Numbered from the stretch's first letter, positions 44,387-57,251 are shown. The stretch: 64,000 nucleotides of DNA from Gigaspora rosea (GCA_003550325.1 QKWP01001066.1:7023-71022), one strand, 5' to 3'. A program made the numbers and translations. Notes: generated by a model from the letters alone, not told the origin.

Positions 44387-45569
44387 TTAAATTAGATTTT
44401 TTGTTTATAATTAGATCTTCTATTTTGTTTTTTTTTCGCTTTTTTGTTTTTAATTTGTTTTTTTATTTTTGTTCATTTTTTGTTTTTGTTTCGTTTAATT
44501 TGTATTTTTCAATTTTTTTTTTATTTATTATTTTTTAATTTTTTTATTTTATTTTTATTTTGGCACTTTACAAGAAAAACAAACACTTTTTAAAACCTTG
44601 TGCATGCCAACTACAACTTCTGACACTTTCAAAAACTCTCTCTAAATTTTCAGGAATGCTTCTTTAAAGAAATGGTTACAAGTTTTTGCAAGTTTTTGCA
44701 AGTTTTTGCAAGCTCTTGCAAGGCTTTGCTTTATTTATTTTTTCGTTTTCTGTTTTTTGGTTTTGTTTTTTTTGGTTTATTTTTAAAATTTTTTTATTAA
44801 TTTATTTCATTTCAGCACTTTGTGAAAGCAGAACTCTTATTTTTTGGCACTTTGCAAGAAAACCAACCCAGACTTTTTCGGCACTTCGCAATTTTTTTGC
44901 ATTTTGCAAAAAGCCTTTGCAATTTCAAAATTTGCAAGAACACGAAATTTTACTTCAGAGAAATGAAGATTTGGTACTTCGTTTATTTTTTTTATTGACT
45001 TTTTGTTTTTTCAATTTTTTTTTCATTTATTTTTTTAATTTTTATTTTATTTTATTTATTCCTGACTTCTTCAATACTTAGCGACTTTCTTGGCATTTTC
45101 TCTGGCACTTTGCAAGAATATACTAGATTTCTCTGGCGATTTGCAAGAATACCAATACTTCTGAGAAATGTTTTTTTATTTTTTTCACTTTGAAGTATTT
45201 AGAAAAGAGAGCAAAATGTCATTATAGCCAAAACAAAAGAAGTAGTCAAAGAGAAGTCGATAGAAAACAAAGAAGCGAAGATAATAGCTAACTGTGGGGT
45301 GAACGAACATAAGTGTATAGGGCTAGTTTTTTGTATATAGTAATAGAATTAAATGCGACAAAGTGCGAAAGTATTTAAAATAATATGTAATAATATAAAA
45401 ATAATACTGTAAAGAATGTATATAATAATTAAAATATAATATATAATAAAAATATGTAATATTGTTTAAAAATTTTTAAATATAATTAAAATATAATAAT
45501 AAATAAAAGAATATAAAATTTTAGCGAAACTATTGCGAAAACCTGTAAAAAAGCATGATTATGCGAATA

Positions 45570-45891
45570 TGCCGTATATGTCCGAAAATAAGCTACTACC
45601 TAAAATAAGCTACCCCCCTGATTTTTTTTAAAAATCTTAAAAAATTCGTTAGCAGTTGCTACATATAAATTTTTTTTTTCTACTAAGTAAACTTCAAAAA
45701 GTCGATTAAGAAAGTTGTTCAGCGCATCAAAATACACCTACAGTAAAAATTTGGGGGCATTTGGATAACTTTTTATTAGTACGTTTTTTAATTTTTTCAA
45801 AAAATGCTATATTTCAAAAATAAGCTACTTTACGATTTTTCGTGTAATTTTTTGGCCAAAAAAGGTAGCTTAATTTCAGACACATACGGTA
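45570..45891. mobile_element. CCGTATGTGT TA-type MITE, copy 1
   Basis: Ends TGCCGTATATGTCCGAAAAT and the complement of TACCGTATGTGTCTGAAATT; arms contain aataagctac. The empty site is seen in B copy 2 (gaatatgtatatcg near 56373). An inverted second copy lies at 50901-51218. Confidence 0.85.
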
Positions 45892-46219
45892 TATCGTTTA
45901 TTTATTTTTTAAAAAATTTTGAAAATTTGCGAAAATTTGCAAAACATTGCGAAACAATGCGAAAATATCAAAATATTACCTCCTGCACGCATTAGTTTAT
46001 TGATCTGCATGAGTATGCAACCCCTGTAGGGAAAGTAATTTGCATTTTTTTTATTTGCAATATATTTCGAAATATTTCGAAATAATAACTGTAATATTAC
46101 CATAATATAGCATAATATATTGCGTAATCTATCACGTCAATCGTAAGATTTTTGTAATATTACAGGCCATAATATCTTACATAAGATTATGTATATATAA
46201 TTCGCTAATGTAGACAAAT

Positions 46220-46980
46220 CCAAAAAAACCAGAAAACCAGAAACCTGTTTGGCAAGTCCTGAATATGGGGATAGCAAAGATCTTTGATAGTACCATAGAA
46301 CTGAAGTATTAGAACTTAAAACTGGAGAACTGAATGACATAATCTTTGAAAAAGAGGGTACACAACCTGGTTGCCGAAGTTGCACTAGAGGAAAAGGACC
46401 TATGTTCTGAAAGTAAATACCAGGGAAAAAAAACTATAAGGTAACTAATGTTGGGTAAATTGACCCTTTCAGGCTAACTGGATTAGAAGTTCAGGATATA
46501 CCAGAGAAGAACTAGTAGGAAAGTAATGGTAGATACAAGGGTTGTAGCTAACCTTACAAGGGCAAAAGTAGATAATGGTAGTAGTTGCAGGTATTTCTGA
46601 CTGCAAGTTGTTCGCCTTGGTAAATGTATAAGTTACTGAAGTATAGATAATATCTGTGTGGGACAGGGACTGCTCTACCAAGTTTCCTGTAAGAATAAAT
46701 TAGTCTTAAGGGAATGTTTGTTAGTATTCAGAACTGATCCTGACTGACTAATGTATCAGAGGATTGTCTTGATGATACAAGTAGAATTGGCAGACGAAGC
46801 TTGAACCAGAGGATTTAAATAGGCAATCCTCTAGTTGGGTTGCAGGTATGGCAGCTAGTATTGAACCTTTGGGCAAACTACTAAATTAGACAACCAAAGT
46901 TGTATATGTGGCTAGTTGTATCTTCATTTATATAACAAATGTCGGGTGCTCGTAGAGGTTCTCTTGATTCACATATTTAA
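46220..46980. other. Less AT-rich unrecognised segment
   Basis: About 0.75 kb with clearly higher GC than its flanks. Minus-strand frames run 46385-46137 and 46681-46469 but resemble nothing I recognise and lack a convincing start or splice pattern. It may be decayed coding DNA of a mobile element. Confidence 0.3.
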
Positions 46981-47297
46981 ATAAAAATTCATCTTTCAAG
47001 CAAGGACATTAATATAAAAAAAAACTGAAATCTACTTGAAAAAACAATGTCTTGAATAGACAATATAGAACCAAAATTTTTGTATAATGCACAAGTAATA
47101 CTTTTATTTTTTTTTTATCTTTTTATTTTTATATTGTTGTTAAAAAGAGAAACAATTTGAAAAGTTTTAAATGATGGTTTCCTTAGTTAACTAGACTTTT
47201 AGTTTGCGCAATCAGTAGGAGTAAGCAATTTTAAATATCTGAAACTTTATTTTGTTTTTTGTACCTTTAAGCTACTTAACTCTTTAATAATATTACA

Positions 47298-47643
47298 TAT
47301 GGGGTGTCTCGTATTAAAAGGGACCATTTTTACATTTTTTCGAAAATTGAGTTTTTGTTAGATTTATGTAAATTTTGGCATGATTGACATTTTTCAATTA
47401 TAAATGAAAGTCGATTTGCATAATGAAAAATAGAGATAATGTAGAAGAAAAATTACACGAGACTGTCTAAGGCCAAGCTAATCACAAGATTACCCGATAG
47501 TCACGAGTTACTTTTAACCTATCAAAATCATAAAATTTAATTAATCCTGGATCAGCCTGAAAATCAAAACAAATGATTAAACTCAATTATCTCAAAATGA
47601 AATATATGTAAAAATGGTCACTTTTAATACGAGACACCCCATA
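47298..47643. mobile_element. GGGGTGTCTCG TA-flanked MITE
   Basis: A 346-bp element with ends TATGGGGTGTCTCGTATTAA and its complement; the arms extend about 38 bp (aaagggaccatttttacat). TA lies at both edges, suggesting Tc1/mariner. Noncoding. Confidence 0.88.
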
Positions 47644-48290
47644 TAGTAAACTTTTGTAACAAGTAGTAGTTGCATAAAGAACCCAGATCTTATCTCAAAT
47701 AGCTATAGTTTGTAATATTAAATTGAATTTTTTTTGCTATTTAGCATTTGGTACAAAAAAAATTTTTTTTGTTTACTATATTTGATCTGTCATATAAATA
47801 CAGTTTGTTTATATTGTACAGTATTGGCTAAGTATTATACAATATTTGAGTGAAATTTGGAAAAGGTTTAAATAAAATATAATTTTTGGTAAATTTTTTT
47901 TTAAAAAAAAATTCAAAAATTGATTTTTGGTCATATTTAACAATAGAAGTTTTCGAACTTCTTGTATAACTTTTGTATAATAATTAAAATTGAATGAAAT
48001 TTAATATGTTGTACTTTGAGATAATGCTCTTTATATAATAAAATTTAATACTACATTTACTTGCAAGGTTCCAAGTAATAAATTTTTAAAAAGTATCCAC
48101 AATAATATAGTAGGCCACTATAGGTTATGCATATTGCAGATTATTATATTAACATAAACAAAAGTTTTTAAAGTTTATTAATGTTAGTGTTAGATTTTTA
48201 TAGATATAAATAATGGTGAATTTTTTTAATATAAAAATTGGTAAAATTATTTGATATTAAAATTGGTAAAATTGGTGAAATAAATTTTTT

Positions 48291-49351
48291 TTTTTTTTAA
48301 ACACAGTCAATTCTGCCTTTATTATTAGGAAACAAATATACATTCTGGGTTATTAAACATTGCCTAAACTACCAAACTCTTCTTTTACAATAAAGACTCA
48401 TCTGGTTACCAAAGTACCTAAATGCGATCTGCCACAGTCAAGATTTTTTTTCGATTTATCGTCTTCTAATGTATAGAAGAACCCAAATCATCACCAATAG
48501 CTCTTGCTAGCTTTGTCAAGATTGACCCTTTCCTTAATCTTCTTTACCTAGCCTCTAGGATAAAGAGCTAATAGATCTGTACCCTCAAAAACAACAAAAT
48601 CTTATAGAAATAAAGGCATAAAAAAAGAGGTGATACTATAAAACCTAAACGAATACCAAAAACAAAAACAAAATATAAAAGAGAAAAGATAAAGAAAACA
48701 AAGAAAGAAAACAATCATTGACGAAAAGAATTAAACTTTATAAAAATTATATAATACTCTTCAATTTAGCTCTACTCTAAATTTAGTCCATATTATATAT
48801 ACTAATATATCTTCGGGGTAGAGTTAGCCCTGCAAGAATTTTCTAGAATTTTCTCCAAACGGTCAACGCCAATCCTTGTTCTACACGTAGGCAACGCGAT
48901 TCCTCATGACTTCTGTTCCCAATTAGGAATTGGTAAACAATGCAGATCTTTTGGAGGGGGTAAGCTGGATTTCCCACTTTTTCTATGCAGAAAATATTTC
49001 CTAAAAAAAAACTATAGTAAAGCGAGACTTTGATAGCAGGTGTTCGTTTCAAGTCCTTTAGATTTTCCAAGGAGTGTATTTGAAAACCAAAATTCTGTTC
49101 TCCATTAAGCTGCTGCAAAAAACTTCATTGCTGAAGAAATTTCTTCACCAAAATTCTGTGTTTACTAAAGCGCCGCCTGCTTGTTTTCACTCGTTCTTCT
49201 ACTATTGTTTTTGGTTTGCATGCCAAATATATAAAGAAGTCCCCGAAGCAATAGTTGACCTTTATAAAATCTATTTTTTGTAGTGCTTCTTCATCTTACT
49301 CCAGTATTTTGATATGAAAATCCGGTACAAGTGATCGTTGGGGAGAGTTTA
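48291..49351 (-). mobile_element. Family R retroposon, copy R4, with 16-bp TSD
   Basis: Direct 16-bp repeats GTGAAATAAATTTTTT (48275-48290, 49352-49367) flank the element. On the minus strand it starts TAAACTCTCCCCAACGATCA and ends in a poly(A) tract after ...GACTGTGTTT. It carries the landmark gatcttttggagggggtaag (plus-strand reading, 48952). No intact protein. Confidence 0.9.
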
Positions 49352-49399
49352 GTGAAATAAATTTTTTATTATTAAAAATTAATTTAAATTATATAAAAT

Positions 49400-50515
49400 T
49401 TTTTTTTTTCACTTAGGCAGTTTCGCCAGTATTTTATTAAGATACTAAGTATATTGCTACATAATACACTTGTTTACTCCTAATTTGCAAATATGACATT
49501 ACCCGACTACTGTAAAAGGTACCCAAGTACAACCTGCTGCACTAATTTGAAGACAAGTCTAAAAACTAGAGGCTATGTTAAACTAGCCTAAGTGTCGACA
49601 CCATAATGGCTTCTTCTCTCCTTCATATTCCTTTAACTAACAAGGAATTTACTAAGGACAAAATAAAGAGAGAGGGTAAACATAAAAAAATATTAAGCCA
49701 AGAAAACGAGAGATACAAAAAGAAAAACAAACAAAAAGAAAAAAAAGGAAGAGGAAAACAAAAAAGAAAAAAAACCAAATGGTAAAGCACGAAGGCTAGT
49801 CTAACGAAAAGGAAACAAAAACCAATGGAAAAAAGAAAAGGGAAAACACTATTATAACCCGTGGTAGGTTGAATAAAAATTATATAACAAATGCAACTAT
49901 TGTATATCTCTACTTTAAAGCTACGTCTTATTAATATCTTCTTCTGACTATACGACCAACCTCGAATATCCCTATACTATATCGATTGAGCACGTTGTAT
50001 GGAGTAGCACCGAAATTGTATTCGTAAACAAACACGTCACGTGGTTGCATTCTACTGGGTCCGTCTGAATTTGGAAAAGTAAACAGCCGATCTTTTGAAG
50101 GGGGTAAACCAAATCCCCACTTTTATCGAAAATTTTGGAAGAAAGGCAGAAAGGTGAAAAAGATGATACAAAGAAATCACTTGTAAGAAATCTACAGGAG
50201 AGTGTTGTTGAAAAACTCATTTTTTTGCTATTCCCCATTATATAGTCAAAGGTTACTTCGTCGACGGAGCGGAAATGATAACTCCACCAAAATTTTTTGT
50301 ACAAGGGCGCTACCTCCTGCCAGTTATCTTGTACCAAAACGCTTTTGGCTTGCATGCCGAATATATCAAAGGAGTCCTTAGATAGCAGCAATAGTTAACC
50401 TTTGTAGAAACCGTAGGTCCTGTGTACTTCTACCCATGCTCTAACAAAAAACTTTTTGTTTTCTTCCGTCGGAAATTTGGTCCAAGTGATCATCGGAAAG
50501 AGTTGTGCAGATATG
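49400..50515 (-). mobile_element. Family R retroposon, copy R5, with 14-bp TSD
   Basis: Direct 14-bp repeats AAATTATATAAAAT (49386-49399, 50516-50529). It starts CATATCTGCACAACTCTTTC on the minus strand and ends GCCTAAGTG followed by poly(A). A 139-codon frame (50391-49972) is open here but not in the sister copies, so I do not call it a gene. R5 is the best uninterrupted reference for R2 and for the 53.08-58.5 kb copy. Confidence 0.9.
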
Positions 50516-50900
50516 AAATTATATAAAATATTAATTTAAAACTTAACTAAATTAAATACAATAGTTGTTTTATAATTAATTTATAAAAATATTTATAATG
50601 ATTTTCACCACTATCTATACCTATAGGGCTTTATATTAGCAAAATATATAGTAAAAAATTGACATGAAATTTTTTATTAACGGTAGGATGTCAACATTTC
50701 CAATTTTATATAAATAGATTGTAGATTAACATTGTATAACCAATGTGGAAATCGAACGCCTAATTTAAATTTAGAATATTCCACGCATTTGTATATATTA
50801 AAATTGATGATTTTGATATCTTTTTTATTTGGTTATAATAATAACGATAATATTTGAAAATGACTATACTTGTTATAAGCTTATATAATAGTTCTAACAG

Positions 50901-51218
50901 TACCGTATGTGTTCAAAATTAGCTATCTTCTTTGGCCAAAAAATTATACGAAAAATCGTAAAGTAGCTTATTTTTGAAATATTGAGTTTTTTAAAAAATT
51001 AAAAAACGTACTAATAAAAAGTTGTCCAAATGACACCAAATTTTTTACTATAAATGTATTTGATGCACTAAACAACTTTACTTAATCGACTTTTTGAAGT
51101 TTACTTAGTAAAAAAAAGTTTTATATATAGCAACTGCTAACAAATTTTTTAAGATTTTTAAAAAAAATCAGAGGGTAGCTTATTTTAGATAATAGCTTAG
51201 TTTCGTACATATACAGTA
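50901..51218. mobile_element. CCGTATGTGT TA-type MITE, copy 2
   Basis: The inverted counterpart of 45570-45891: starts TACCGTATGTGTTCAAAATT, contains ggccaaaaaattatacgaaa and aaaaaacgtactaataaaaa, and ends with gtacatatacagta. Confidence 0.85.
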
Positions 51219-51369
51219 ATTTTTATAATGATAATGATAATTATTATTATTATAATTATTATTTTATTAAAATCATCACGGTGCCCAAACTTCTGGTTTT
51301 GAATTACTAATATATAGTTCGATTTTATTCAATTGTCAATCATTATTTATTTGTTTGTATTATCTTACT

Positions 51370-52270
51370 TGTAAATGCACCTACTAATATTTTTCAAGGA
51401 TATCCCTGCAATACATAAAAAAAAACAGGGATGTTCCTGTAATATGTTCTTTTGTAAAAGTTATTACTGGAAAATTCCAATATGGTGTTCTTGTAAAGTG
51501 CGCCTACTAATGTTCAAGGTTATTTCAGGCAATATCTAGAGAAAAACATATAGTGTTTTTGCAAAATGTACCTGAAAAGCTTTTCTAAAGCTATTATACC
51601 AAAAAGGTTAGTATGGAGTTTTTGTAAGGTATATTTGGGGTGCAGTCAATTAAAACACGGCTTATGGCTTTTTTTCCATTTTGAGGAAATCAAGTTTTAA
51701 ATTTAGTATAACAACAACAATGATGATCTATTATTAGTAGAACCTGTTTGATCTACATGAATTAGCCAATCATACGAGCTCTTTTCTATGACTATGCAGC
51801 AAGGATCAACAAGCTAATTTCTAAAATCTATTTTTAGATTGCTTCTAATTACATATGGCATTTAGAAAAATAGGCATCGACAAAAATTTTATTATGCAAA
51901 TCGATGCTTTAAATGCTAAATTATATAGTCAAATGCATGCTTTAATTGATAGTATTGTTAACTCATTTTTGCAAAAAATGCCATAAGCCGTGTTTTAATT
52001 GACCGCTCCCCATTTGTAAATACTTTTCCTTCTCCTGATCCAATGTTATGATCGGAAAAGATTCAGTCGCAAAGTATTGTATAGCTACAAATGTTTTTTT
52101 TTCTAATCAGGGAAGTTAATGTAGTGTCCTTACAAGGTGCTTCTGCAAATGTTTTTTTTTTTGAACCAAGTCTATGCCCAGAAAATTTCAAGAAGTCAGC
52201 ACATGTTCTTGCAAATGCATCTACTAATAGTTTTTCTTCTTCTGACCTAAGCTTAAAACTCAAGAAAGGT
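51370..52270. repeat. Degenerate tandem repeat split by a MITE
   Basis: Words of the form gttcttgNaaaNtgNNcctactaat recur near 51373, 51488, 51553, 52191 and elsewhere. The MITE at 51638-52011 interrupts the series. Open frames here are by-products of the repeat. Confidence 0.5.
51638..52011. mobile_element. MITE with 5-bp TSD
   Basis: ATTTG is duplicated at 51633-51637 and 52012-52016. Ends GGGTGCAGTCAATTAAAACA and the complement of GGGGAGCGGTCAATTAAAAC; arms run on through cggcttatggc. Noncoding. Confidence 0.88.
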
Positions 52271-52383
52271 AGCGTAATATTCTTTTTATATATAAAACAA
52301 AAAGCTTCAGTATAATAGAAAATATTATCAAAAAGCATACCTGATACAAACATATTGGTATATTTCAGTATTTGTCGCCCACT

Positions 52384-52500
52384 TTTTTTTTTTTAGTCGG
52401 CAAAAAAAAAAACTTTTTTTTAGTTGGAAAAAAAAAATTTATTTAGTCACTTTTTTTTTTAGTTGGTAAAAAAAAAATTTTTTTTTTTAGTCAGCAGATA
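52384..52500. repeat. T-run/AGTYGGY/A-run hairpin array
   Basis: Four units of T(7-12)-AGT(C/T)(G/A)(G/C)-(C/T/A)A(8-11). Each T-run can pair with the following A-run, giving a row of small hairpins. It is unstable-looking microsatellite DNA. Confidence 0.8.
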
Positions 52501-53284
52501 CAGTATAAAAACTCGAATCTGATTAGATAATGATTTGTTCTAGACTCCTAATAGAAGATTTGGCCCCTTTGTATTACCCAGAAAAAACATATAGGCATCT
52601 TGGAAAACTTTGGCAATAAGAGAAGTGGAATTTTCTTGAATAAAACAAAGTTTTCAAATATTATTACTATAAATAGAAAGTTCTTATCTGCATGGCATGG
52701 AATTTTGGTAAAAACTTGTTAGAGTATTAAGAAGTTTTGCTTGTAATGAATTTTTACTTCCTATATAAAAATCTGTAATACCATGTAGATCATATGAAAA
52801 ATAATCTATGTACACTCTATTCTTAAAGTGCAAAAGATAATTTCTTATACAAATTTTAGAAAAATAAATAATTTTTAAAAAGTGAACATTTTGTTTTAAA
52901 ATTTTCTAATCATATTATATTACATCTAATTCTCAAATCTAATTTGTAGATTAGAGAAATTATGTCACTAATCTAGCACAAAATTTTTAAATATTTGTTG
53001 TTTTTATCTAAAACTACAATTTTGTTAAATATTTATTTATAATATAGTCTAACTCTTTTATGGATATATTATTGGAGAGAATAAAAAACACTTAACTCTT
53101 TTTGATGATTACTTGAACCAAATTTTTCTACTAAAAAAAATTATAATTTTCTTGTTAGAGAGTTGTCTATACTTAAAGTATAGTAGAATAATACAAAAAT
53201 ATAGTTTTTACAAAAACTAACTTCTGGTTTTGGAACTTCTTTGTATATTTGGTATGCAAGCCAAAAGCATCTTTTTACAAGATA

Positions 53285-56200
53285 CATCAGCAAAAATATA
53301 TATGCGTAAACTTGCGCAAGCTTTTATGGTATATAAGAAAATCGTAAACTTACGTAAAATTTAGCGTAATACTACGTAAGTCTTACAATGTGTAAGAAAA
53401 TCGTAAATTTACATAAAAATTTTATGTAAATTTACGATTTTCTTAAGTACTGTAAAACTTGCATAGTTTTACACTAAACCTTTTACGTAAGTTTACGATT
53501 TTCTTATATATTGTAAAAACTTGTGAAAGTTTATGCTAAATTTTTTACAATTTTTTTATGAACCGTAAGAAATCGTAAATTTATGCTAAATTTCTTACAT
53601 AAATATTCGAACCATTTCGAAATATTTTAGGACCAGAAAACAAGCTGGATCAATAGATCTGTAACCTGGATCGCGCATTGGACTAATTTTTCGAAATAGT
53701 TCGAAATAGTTTGATGAAGTTCAAATTCTGTACTACAAGATCAGATTAGATCTTTTGTTTATAATTAGATCTTATATTTTGTTTTTTTTCATTTTTGTTT
53801 TTCATTTTTTGTTTTTGTTCATTTTTTTTGTTTTCGTTCGTTTTTTTTGTTTTCATTTGTTTTTTTTATTTTTTTTTATTTATTATTTTTTAATTTTTTT
53901 TATTTTATTTTTATTTCGGCACTTTAAAAAAAAACAACCACTTTTCGAAACCTTGCGCATGCCAACTACGCCTTTCGACACATTCAAGAACATACCTCCA
54001 GCAATTTCTAAATTCAAGAACGCTTCTTTAGAGAAATGGCGCAAGTATTCGCAAGCTTTCGCAAGTTTTTGCAAGTTTTTGCAAGTTCTTGCAAGGTTTC
54101 GCTTTATTTATTTTTTCGTTTCATGTTTTTTGTTTTTGTTTTTTTGGTTTATTTAAAATTTTTTTATTAATTTATTTTATTTTGGCACTTTGCGAGAAAA
54201 ACAAACAACTTTCAAAACATTGCGCATGCCAACTACGACTTTGACACTTTCAAGAACACATACCAGCAATTTCTAAATCTTCAAGAATGCTTTTTTAAAG
54301 AAATGGTCGCAAGTTTTTGCAAGTTTTTGCAAGTTTTTGTAAGTTTTTGCAAGGTTTCGTTTCATTTATTTTTTTATTTTGTGCTTTTTGTTTTTGTTTT
54401 TTTGGTTTATTTTTAAAATTTTTTTATTAATTTATTTTATTTCGGCATTTTGCGAAAAAAACAACAACTTTTCGAAACCTTGCGCATTCCAACTACGACC
54501 TCCGACACTTTCAAAAACACACTCTAGCAATTTTTAAATTTCAAGAACGCTTCTTTAGAGAAAAGGGCACAAGTTTTCGCAAGTTTTTGCAAGTTCTTGC
54601 AAGGTTTCGCTTTATTTTTTTTTTGTTTCGTGTTTTTTGTTTGTGTTTTTTTTGGTTTATTTTTAAATTTTTTTATTAATTTATTTTATTTCGGCACTTG
54701 CGAGAAAAACAACAACTTTTTGAAACCTTGTGCATGCCAACTACAACTTCTGATATTTTCAAAAACACACCTTAGCAATTTTTAAATTTCAAGAACACTT
54801 CTTTAGAGAAATGGGCGCAAGATTTCGCAAGTTTTTGCTAGTTTTGCAAATTCTTGCAAGGGTTCGCTTTATTTTTTTTTTTGTTTTGTGTTTTTTTGTT
54901 TTGTTTTTTTTTGTTTATTTTTAAATTTTGTTATTAATTTATTTTATTTCGGCACTTGTGAGAAAAACAACAACTTTTCGAAATCTTGCGCATGCCAACT
55001 ACGACTTCTGACACTTTTAAAAATGATAGAAAACAAAGAAGCGAAGATAATAGCTAACTGTAGGGTGAGCGAAAATAAGTGTGTAGGGCTAGTTTTTTGT
55101 ATATAGTAATAGAATTAGGTGCGACGAAGTGCGAAAGTAGTTTAAAATATTTGTAATAATGTAAAAATAATGTAATATTAATTAAAAATGTATATTTAAT
55201 AAATGTAAAATATACAATTACAACTCTTTCCGATGATCCCTCGTACCAAATCTTCCACAAAAATCGAACTACGAATAACTATACAGTTAACATATTTAAC
55301 ACAACAAAACTTCACCAAAGCTGCTGTCGAGTACAAAGACCATTCACTAGATGTTCTGTGCTATGAAATAGAGATGAAAAAGACTTGCAGACTTTTAAGC
55401 GAGGCACCTTGGCGGGCTTTGGTACTATTGAGCGAAGAAGTGGTAGAGCAACTCTGGAGTTTTGTCAAGTCCTGTGGATATAAATATAGAAGCAAAGGCC
55501 TGGTTAGATATATTATTCAGTATAGCATAACTCTTACTTCCTCTTCGGGTTTGGAAAATTTTTCTTTGGTGTCAAGGGCTCCCCAAAAATTTCAAAAAGT
55601 AGGCGTTTCGGCGTACCCTCTCCAAAAGATCGGCAGTGTTTACTCCGTTCCAATTAGAAAGGCACCTACTATTTCGGATTCAAGGTCACAAGGACGTTTT
55701 GGAAACAAAACAACAATGAATGACACGTGAGGTTTTTTGGAGAAACCGCTGGAGGAATTTTTACATAGTTTTCTTTTCTTTTTTTCATAATATATGTATG
55801 TCCGACCACTTTTTTTCTTTTGCTTTTTTCATCTTGTCCATTTATTTTAGGTTTTTCGTTTAGGATGTATAGATTTCCCCAATTTTTATCTCTCCTTTTT
55901 TTTCACTTTCCCCTTATACACCTTCATATACTTTGTTTTTTTTATTTTTCTTGTTAGTCGCAGTTAGTTTTGTTTAACTTTACTGCTAGGATCTAGGTAG
56001 AAGAAGTTTGAAAGAAATTAGGCGGGATGGACGAGCTGATAGATCTCTGTTGGTGAGCTGTATCCTGAGGCCATTAGGTACAACGGGTATAGTAAGATAT
56101 TATCTATCCTTGGCAGGTCGCGGTTAAGTGCCTACGGTAACTGGTCGAGTTATAGTTTTATTTTCAGATCAATAGATCGAACCATAGTAATAGCATTTGC

Positions 56201-56712
56201 ATATGTAACTATAGTTTTTATAATAAACATAACCGGACCACCTAGTTAATTAAAAAAAAAAATAAATGTAAAATATAATATATAATAATAATAAATAAAA
56301 AATTAAAAATTTATATTAAATTGCGAAACCGTGCGAAATATTGCGAAACTCTGTAAAAAAGCATGATTATGTGAATATGTATATCGTTTATTTATTTTTT
56401 AAAAAATTTTGAAAATTTGCGAAAATTTGCAAAATATTGCGAAACAATGTGAAAACATCACAAAATATGCGAAAATATTACTCTTGTGATCCTGCAACCC
56501 CCAAAGGGTCATTTTTTTTATTTCGCATTGTATCATAAGATTTTTGAAATATTACGGCAATAACTTACGTAAGATTACGCACTAATGTACTATAGCGTAA
56601 ACTTACGTAATTATTACCCCCACGTAATACTCTGAACTAATCGTAAGATTTTCACAAGTTTACTCTCGCGTAAAAACTTGCGGAGGTTTACGCATATTTT
56701 TTTTTGCTGATG
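53285..56712. mobile_element. Element B, copy 2 (3.4 kb, TA target duplication)
   Basis: Flanked by TA (53283-53284, 56713-56714). Ends CATCAGCAAAAATATATATG..CGTAAAC and, complemented, CATCAGCAAAAAAAAATATG..CGTAAAC. Subterminal regions repeat cgtaaacttacgta and cgtaaatttac words on both strands, a pattern seen where transposases bind. The inside holds the gcaagtttttgcaag satellite-like block in several successive copies (53755-55000) and, at 55215-56261, an inserted R copy. No transposase frame was found, so it is non-autonomous. Confidence 0.8.
55215..56261 (+). mobile_element. Family R retroposon, copy R6, with 16-bp TSD
   Basis: Direct 16-bp repeats ATAAATGTAAAATATA (55199-55214, 56262-56277). 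Starts CAATTACAACTCTTTCCGAT and ends TTAATTAAAAAAAAAAA. It lies inside element B copy 2. A 165-codon frame (55233-55730) is open and runs over the landmark (AYPLQKIGSVYS); diverged versions of this stretch are readable, with stops, in other copies. That frame might be the remnant of a family protein, but I recognise no domain. Confidence 0.9.
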
Positions 56713-57251
56713 TAACTGGCAGAAAGTGGTACTCTTGTATGAAAAATTTTGGTAGGGATCTGGGTTCCTTTTTAACAAAGTAGCTTGTAGTAAAGCAACA
56801 GAAAATAACAAGAAAATAAGTCTTTTGAACATACTTTTCTTTAAATTTAATACAAGTGACTTCTCTTTTATTTTTACTTTACTTTTTTTTTTTCTAAATT
56901 TTTTCAAAAAAGTGGATAATTTAGCTTACTCTTGTCAAAAGATTAGCATTGTTTATAGTTTTTATTTTCAGATAAACTTAGTAAAATACAACTACATATT
57001 TGTTTTGGACAATAATACTATTCTATATGACAAAGATTTTATATTTATAGCTAAAGAGATATTTGAAGATAAAATGCATAGTCAGAAAATATAACTTATA
57101 CTAAAGCAAAGCTTTATAGTAGAAATATACAATTGTTGTAGTTGTTATATAGTTTTTTTTTATGCCTGGTATAGGCTATAATAGTGTATTTATTATAGAT
57201 TGTTTTCTTTTTTTTTAGGTTCTCTTTTTGTTTTTTGTTTATATTGGTTGT

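Larger units (their letters stand above)
43913..46210. mobile_element. Element B, copy 1 (TA-flanked, carries two MITEs)
   Basis: A 2.3-kb element with TA at both edges (43911-43912, 46211-46212). Ends TATCAGCAAATTTATAATAG and, complemented, CATTAGCGAATTATATATAC followed by cataatcttat. The inside is T-rich with gcaagtttttgcaag satellite-like words. Two insertions are evident by comparison with copy 2: a PIF-like MITE (44231-44386) and a TA-type MITE (45570-45891). Both B copies keep a short frame ending ENKEAKIIANC...GLVFCI-stop (near 45262-45330 here), of unknown meaning. There is no transposase. Confidence 0.75.

Noticed and set aside
44311-45081. Phe/Leu-rich membrane-protein-like frames
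   Set aside because: They arise from T-rich tandem words of element B and differ between copies in frame and stops.
49972-50391. 139-codon protein in R5
   Set aside because: Sister copies R2, R4 and the 53.1-58.5 kb copy are broken in this frame, so openness in one copy is weak evidence.
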